Source of the DNA: Gnomoniopsis sp. IMI 355080
Lineage: Eukaryota > Ascomycota > Sordariomycetes > Diaporthales > Gnomoniaceae
Length of the DNA: 61,751 bases
Direction: 5' to 3'
Assembly: GCA_027946555.1 (NCBI GenBank)
Contig: JAPEVC010000210.1
Span: forward strand, 1-61,751
Shown: positions 56,289 to 61,751 of the stretch, in pieces
How the letters are laid out: the number at the start of each line of letters is the position of its first letter
How positions within the stretch are numbered: the first letter of the stretch is position 1
Program-made: the position numbers and the translations under genes
Notes under the pieces: model-generated
The model's input: only the letters and a program-made list of their open reading frames with translations
What the model was told of the DNA's origin: nothing
The model's database searches: none

Positions 56289-58964
56289 ATGGAGATCGGA
56301 ACCGCTCCAGTGAGTTGCGAGACGGCGAACAAGACTTCTCTACGATCCGCCCAAGGGATCGAAGACCAAGCATCCAGTCCAAATCACTATAATGAAAGTT
56401 CTCATGACAGCGAACTCAACGATCCAGAGGCCCCTGGACTTCAATCAACATTAGAATTGGAGCACTGGTATGCAGATTACATGGCCCAAGAGGTTAATTG
56501 GAACCATGATACGCTCAGTGTTATTGTGGCTGTCGACGCCGACGATCTCAATATTCACTACATTGAAGCCCAAATCCGTGAGAAGATGTCAGATATCAGT
56601 ATCTCGGGGGAGTTTTGCACCAAATGTCAAGATTTATTGGACAACTGGCCAGGAATTCACGATCCGTCAAATGTTAAACAGGACGACTACGGCTGGGAAC
56701 GTACGACAACGAGACCTTTCAGTACGATCGAACTTGAAGCTACGACCCGCAAAGGCTGCAGGTTTTGCACTTACCTATTACAAAGACTGAGAGACTACAA
56801 GCTGCTCAATACGTTCCGCAAAATCGAGACAAGAGTGGCCCGCCTGGGGAAACAGGCGTTATGTTCTTTGTCAATAGAGATGCGGGCCGACTACCCCAAT
56901 CAAAATTTGTCGTTGAACTTTCCCGGAATGACATGTTCCCGTTTCTTCTGGTCCGAAAGGTTTGGATCACCGGCGAAATTCATATCAAAACTTCTGCCGC
57001 CGACAGGTAGGTGTTTTTCTTATAAGCTGTTACTTTCACCGGATTTCTCTTCTTTCCTGTAGTCTTCCCTCAACTTGTGGTGCAATGTTGACAACAACGC
57101 ACAATTAGCCGATGTGTACGTCGAACCTGATGTTCTCGTTATGGCCAGAAATTGGCTCGATTCCTGCATTGAGAATCATGAGCTCTGCAGGACCAAAACC
57201 AAGGCAACCCTACCTACTAGGCTTGTTTCGGTAGCTCATGATACCATACGACTGGTGAATACTGCCGACTGCAGATGGACAACAAATCCTCGATATGCCA
57301 CCCTGAGTCACGCCTGGGGATCAAAAAGCTTCATGACACTGACTTCGAAGAACTATTACTCGTTTCTGGAAGAGATACTTTTCGACGACCTTGCACGCAC
57401 GTTTCAAGACGCCATCACCATCACACGCAGACTGGGGCTCGAGTTTCTTTGGATCGATTCCTTGTGTATTATCCAGGGAGATGAAGAGGACTGGAAAAAA
57501 GAATCGGCTCTCATGAGCTCCGTATATGGTGGATCGACCGTCAACATAGCCGCTTCGTCTGCTGTCGACGGTACTCAAGGGTGCTTTCTCAAGCAGCCTT
57601 ATTTTAGCGCAGGTTTTCAAGCCAGAATTACTGTTAATGGTCATCCGGAAGTACACAATTTTCACAGCGGACGAAATGAATCGACCCACGGGTCATACTT
57701 GGCAACTAGGGCATGGTGTCTACAAGAGAGACTGTTGTCATTCAGAAATATTCACTTTGGATCTCATGGTACCTTCTGGGAGTGTCGAACAGAAACGGCA
57801 TCCGAGTTCCTACCGCAAGGCTACGACTATTTCATGGGAGACTCTTTTGCACGCAGGGGTGGGACAGCACTGAAGAATTACTGGTACGAGATCGTTCGCT
57901 TGTATTCTGCGGCGAATTTGAGTTACCCAAAAGGTGGGTTTTGTATTTCCTTGGTCTTCATTTTTTACCATCTTTCGAGCAGGTAGAATCTGCATTTTTG
58001 AACCACTTCAGGAGTTTCGTCTTGGAAGAAGAAATGTCTAAATTCCCATATGCTAGCGGCATATCCCATGGTACGCTGACTCATAGATTTACTAGACAAG
58101 CTGCCCGCATTGTCTGGCATCGCCCGACTGTCGAATGAAGAGAGTCCGGATGATTATCTAGTTGGTATGTGGAAGGAATTTATTGAGGTTGATCTTTGTT
58201 GGACAACAGTACGGGCCAGAAAACGGCCACCGCCACGGGCCCCCACATGGTCCTGGGTCTCTGTCGATGGACCTGTGACCTTCGGGTCTAGCGAAAAAGG
58301 TATGCTTGGGAACAAGTACGCAAAAATTGTGCTTCCGGACAGATACGCTCATGTTCTTGACTGGGATATAACGCTGTCTGGGAGAGACCCATTCGGTCAA
58401 GTCCAAGGCGGCGTCATAAGGGTCGCATGCTCCTGCTTGGGAGCTGGTAAATTGCCTGAACCGCAAGACTTGAACTGTCGAAGGTCCATGTATAAGGCGC
58501 ATCTCATTTTCCCGGAAGATGGACACACTCTCTTTCAAGTCTGGAAAGATTGCACAGATGAATACCCTGACAAGGACGAGACAGTATTTATTTTGCCCTT
58601 CGCTGGCGGATACACTGGACGCACCAGGAGCAGGAGCTTTTCCGATCTGGAGCCGCGCGAAGTAATAATTCGCGGACTTGTTCTTCGGTCATCTGGAACC
58701 ACAAAGGGACAGTATCGAAGGTTCGGATATTTCAATTTCACTGACAACAATTTCACTGACAACAATCTCACTGACAACGAATTTGTTTCTGATACCTCAG
58801 AAACTGACGGTGACTCCCCTCCTGGTTCTTCCGAAAGGCGCCGGTACTACAAATTCTTGAGGATTCTGGAACAAACCGGCGAGGCGACTGCAGAGGCTGC
58901 TTGTGCCGAAGTTGTGGACAATGCGGAACATCCGAAAGAGCGATATGTCATTAGCATTATATAA
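56289..58964 (+). CDS. Heterokaryon incompatibility (HET) domain protein
   Basis: Exons 56289-57006, 57109-57933 and 58096-58964, phases closing (803 residues). The N-terminal region has two CxxC pairs (FCTKCQDLL; GCRFCTYLL) common before HET domains. The HET domain starts after the LADVYVEPDVLVMARNWLDSC-type linker region: RYATLSHAWGS, FQDAITITRRLGLEFLWIDSLCIIQ, DWKKESALMSSVYGGSTVNIAASSA and, further on, TRAWCLQERLLS. The C-terminal part, DKLPALSGIARLSN...DDYLVGMWKE, RAPTWSWVSVDGPV, is the usual extension. HET proteins mediate non-self recognition and programmed cell death in ascomycetes. This belongs to the very large HET family and no partner (NLR, prion-forming or het-C type) lies beside it here. 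A 15-bp tandem repeat encodes (NFTDN)-type repeats at 58734-58778. The intron 57007-57108 uses an acceptor at CAATTAG, chosen because the nearer one gives stops. Confidence 0.9.
58734..58778 (+). repeat. 15-bp in-frame tandem repeat in HET gene
   Basis: Three units of AATTTCACTGACAAC (third with one change) at 58734-58748, 58749-58763 and 58764-58778. The length is a multiple of three, so copy-number change keeps the frame. Confidence 0.95.
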
Positions 58965-60134
58965 CTGGCCTCAGATGCCAGTTACCACCCGAATGATGAG
59001 CTTGGAATCTGGAGAACGGTGCAGACCAGCCCAGCATGATCTGGAAACGGCGGGGGATCGCCACACCGAGGCAAATTTGGCTGCCATTCATCAGCATAGC
59101 GCAGGCCACCGAAATTCTCGAACTGCTTTCCGCCAGTACCACATGAGATAAGCGTGGCCCACAGAGGTCCCCCAGTCGTCGTATTAGTGCATGCTATATG
59201 GAGCCTGACGGTCTCGCATCAGCTATATCGATAGAGGCACTCTTCCTCGTCAGGAACTTCTATCGTCCAGCCTCATGGCAGCAGACACGCCCATGTCAGA
59301 TGACCTGGGAATCGGCTGAAGGATCAAGTGTCTACCTATTGCATAAACTGTAGTGGGATTGGGTATGCTTTGTTTCAATCTAGTTTTCAGCGGAACCAGG
59401 CCTGCACACCACATGAGGTCGCGCGCCGTCTGCTCGAGACCGTTCTATAATTCAGTTGTTCTTACATGCTCCAGCTCTTCAGGAGCAAAGAACTCTTTCC
59501 CTTCCCTGCCCGTGCTCCGAACCAAATTTCTATCCAAATTTGTTTGCCAAGATATCCCAAGTCGAAGCTGCGAGTTCGATCACAGATAGAAGATAGGTGC
59601 TCAAGGCACCACCTTCGCGACCACATCGTCTCGGAGTCGGCCTGCTCGCTGGATCCCCTGTTGACGGCTTTGAGAACTCCGCGCCTCCTCAAACTGCATC
59701 ATTCTGGGCGGGTGAAAGATATACCCTAGTGATATTGAATCAGAAACGAGAACCCTTGACGGGAGGTGAGATTAGACCAAGCACATACCCTGTAGAACTC
59801 GTACGCCGACCAGCAGATGAAAATCGCGTGCACCAAGACCTATAAGCCATATAGCAGAGAAAAGATGGCTTCTCGCACCACGAGGGGCCCAATCATTCGT
59901 AACGTGCGATCGATGGAGGTGGTGACGGGTATGGATCGTAATCAGCAGCTCGTCTACGCGAGTGACGGATCCGGAGCCGCCGTGCTCAGCTCTTGTCGGT
60001 CTAAAGCTCGTCTGCTAGGTAAGTAAAGCGATATCCCAGAGTGCTACTATCGCCTTTATTAGCGCACAGATGCAATTCCTCGAGACTGTGCCGCACAGAA
60101 CAGACCCGAAGGCTCAGCGCATGCGTCACTGACT
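58965..60134. other. Intergenic between convergent genes
   Basis: About 1.2 kb. No supported gene; readings such as 59597-59845 lack motifs. Confidence 0.5.
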
Positions 60135-61751
60135 TCACCCTTCTGCTCCGACCCACCTATCCAAGTGCATCGGCCCATGCCCCCAGACCTCACCACCACC
60201 ACCACCACCACCACCACCATCACCAACCCTCCGCCGATCGCGGTCACAATCCCAGAACCGCCGCTGAATCCCCAACGGGACGGGCGACTCAGGCTGATCG
60301 GCAGCCTCAAACACGCGCAGCGTGCGCCGCGGCAGCGCCTCCTTTGTGCACACGGCGATGCCGTGGCGGCCCGCCGCGCGCAAAGTGAAGTGCGTGAGCA
60401 TCTTGATGGCCGTGACGAGCTTTTGGAGGGCGGGCTGGTGGTGTTGTTCGTAAGTGGCGAGGTGTGCGGCGCAGTGCGTTACTTTGACGTCCGTGAAGGT
60501 GTTGGCTTTGTGGAGGCTTTCTATGAGGTACTGGATTTGGAAGGTGAGCCGTCCGTGGTATTTTCAGAGGAGAGAGAGAGGTGAATTCTTTTCTTTTTTG
60601 GGGGGGGAGGGGAGAATTGGAACATACGGGCGTGCGGCCAAGCCACATCTGTGGAATCTTTCCTCCTTTGCCGAATTTTGACATCGTGGCTAGTTCAGCC
60701 GTATGCGCGCTCAGCGTCCCCTTGCCAAGATGCGTCACCCTTGAGCTTGCACTCGAGTCGACAATGCCCCCAAAAGCCTTACTCTTGATGGCGCCAAACA
60801 GCGCCATCTCAGCAGCCGTCGGCGGCTCCAGCGCTTCTTCATCCCCCCAGAGCGCCAATGAAGCAGCGGCGGTGGCGGCGGAAGACTTCTCTTTGTCGCG
60901 CTTCTCCGGGTTCGCGTTTCCTACCTTCCACTTCCGCTCCGCCCATGAGGAGGGCATACCTGAACACTCGGCGTCCACCTCGCATAGGACGACGACTTTG
61001 AGCGGGCCGAGTTGGTACTGGATAGCGCGGTGGTGTGATTGGCTTTGTGCGAGACTGGGGTTGTGCCGTGTAAAGTATTGCTCAAAGATGCGGCCGTAGT
61101 TTCCACGATCTTTCACGCTTTTCCATAGCGGTGTGACGATGAGGGTGTTGTGTACCATGGCGAGATCGAGTCGGAAAGCGTCTTTGCATCTGCCTTCGTC
61201 GGCTATTAAACTGGTTGTTAGCGAGGTTCGAATCGCACAGTGGGTATTTTTCGACAAGATAATATCTCAAGATTTCCAAGTTACACACCCAGACGTAGAA
61301 GATGATGCAGACTGCTCCTATTGGTTACCAAATCCACATCATCAAACTTAAACCCAGGCCTCATCAACCCAACCGCGCGAAACATGGGCTCGAACGGAAA
61401 CGCCGGCATCAGCGCCGCATTCACATCCCGAAAGTTCTTCCCCTTCGCCACCAACCGCGTCACGAGCGGCAACTTGTGCGGGACAAGCCCCGGCGCCTCA
61501 CCAGGCACAAAGATCTGCGGCGGCTGTTTCCTCGTCGTTCGACGCCGCCAGTTGTACGAGCCCAGCAGCTCGAAGCCGCCCGCGCTGGTCACCGCCGTGC
61601 CGCATGGCTCCAGCATCTCATAGGTGATGAAGCCGAGCTCTTTGCCGAGGTTGCTAGCCATCCACTCGTGCTTTTCGCCAAAGCCTAGGGCGCGCAGGCG
61701 GCGCTGGACGAGGTGTGAGGGCCGGAAGCCGCGGGGGCTACGGGGGAGGCG
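60135..61751 (-). CDS. Conserved ascomycete protein (partial, often auto-named GGPP synthetase)
   Basis: Enters from the right edge; exons >61751-61289, 61202-60628 and 60530-60135, phases closing (about 478 residues in the window, N-terminus missing). Visible: FELLGSYNWRRR, PPQIFVPGEAPGLVP, KNFRDVNAALMPAFPFEPMFRAV, FKFDDVDLVTNRSSLHHLL|RLADEGRCKDAFRLDLAMVHNTLIV, YGRIFEQYFTR, HHRAIQYQLGPLKVVVLCEVDA and MWLGRTP|YLIESLHKANTFTDV. This pattern (SYNW, VPG, FRDxNAAxxPxxPxxPAxxA, DxVDxxxxxxxLxxLL, HHRxxxYxxxxLKxxVRxExDA, GRTPxLI) belongs to a common ascomycete family that databases often label geranylgeranyl pyrophosphate synthetase. I see no DDxxD prenyl-diphosphate-binding motifs, so that label is doubtful. 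The C-terminus carries a GGT-repeat-encoded Gly run (60191-60224), followed by a short tail. Confidence 0.82.
60191..60224. repeat. CAC/GGT trinucleotide repeat encoding a poly-Gly tail
   Basis: A run of CAC on plus (GGT on the coding minus strand) encodes nine or more consecutive Gly residues near the C-terminus of the preceding protein. It is an expanding microsatellite within coding sequence. Confidence 0.9.

Noticed and set aside
57007..57075. An apparent broken frame in the HET gene when the acceptor at 57062 is used
   Set aside because: The downstream acceptor at 57108 restores phase and gives a sensible protein, so no lesion is called.
60135..60401. Reading the CAC run as a plus-strand poly-His/Thr protein
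   Set aside because: The minus strand gives a continuous, spliced, family-matching reading; the plus reading is its shadow.
1..61751. CRISPR arrays, transposase or reverse transcriptase genes, long terminal repeats
   Set aside because: None seen on either strand; repeats are all short tandem tracts.

Overview
The window is nuclear DNA from a filamentous ascomycete (Pezizomycotina). Genes are split by short introns (about 50-110 nt) with GTAAGT/GTGAGT-like donors, CTAAC/TGAC-like branch sites and YAG acceptors. Coding regions are separated by one to several kb. The gene content (HET, EthD, gEgh16, DUF6590, DUF6594, DUF7704 and DUF7730 families, an RNA-dependent RNA polymerase, a CysA-type acetyltransferase) is typical of Pezizomycotina. 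The class cannot be fixed from the sequence alone. Splice models below were built by hand and kept only where reading phase closed across the junctions.

Layout. 0-12.6 kb is an accessory-looking stretch. It holds a secreted M35-like metallopeptidase with a long Ser/Thr-rich tail, cut by the left edge and carrying an in-frame TAA, then a DUF7730 protein, an EthD protein, a gEgh16-type secreted protein and a salicylate-hydroxylase-like flavin monooxygenase. The monooxygenase is divergent from a major facilitator transporter (13.1-15.0 kb), which looks like a two-gene catabolic or efflux pair. A conserved fungal protein of unknown function and the mitochondrial CysA/MetX-type acetyltransferase (cysteine synthesis) follow to 18.8 kb.

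20.5-32.2 kb holds a DUF6594 membrane protein, a tiny two-exon gene, a membrane-anchored caspase-like protein that reads through to a C-terminal DUF6590 domain, and a complete RNA-silencing RNA-dependent RNA polymerase. 33.2-35.8 kb is mitochondrial D-lactate dehydrogenase (7 exons). 35.8-40.8 kb is a gene desert rich in homopolymers and microsatellites. 40.8-50.1 kb is mostly conserved housekeeping: ribosomal protein eS4, a two-Myb Teb1/Tay1-type telomere-repeat binding factor, a DUF7704 membrane protein and a DCAF11/WDR23-like WD40 protein. 50.6-61.8 kb returns to accessory genes: an F-box protein with a nucleotidyltransferase-like motif, a monocarboxylate-type transporter, a HET-domain protein and a conserved ascomycete protein cut by the right edge.

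The most unusual item is the caspase-like/DUF6590 protein (23.5-27.2 kb), next to the silencing polymerase. Second-tier items are the F-box/nucleotidyltransferase-like fusion, the in-frame stop in the peptidase gene, and a short interstitial TTAGGG array about 2.4 kb from the gene for a protein whose relatives bind that sequence. No tRNA, rRNA, CRISPR array or intact transposon was found.
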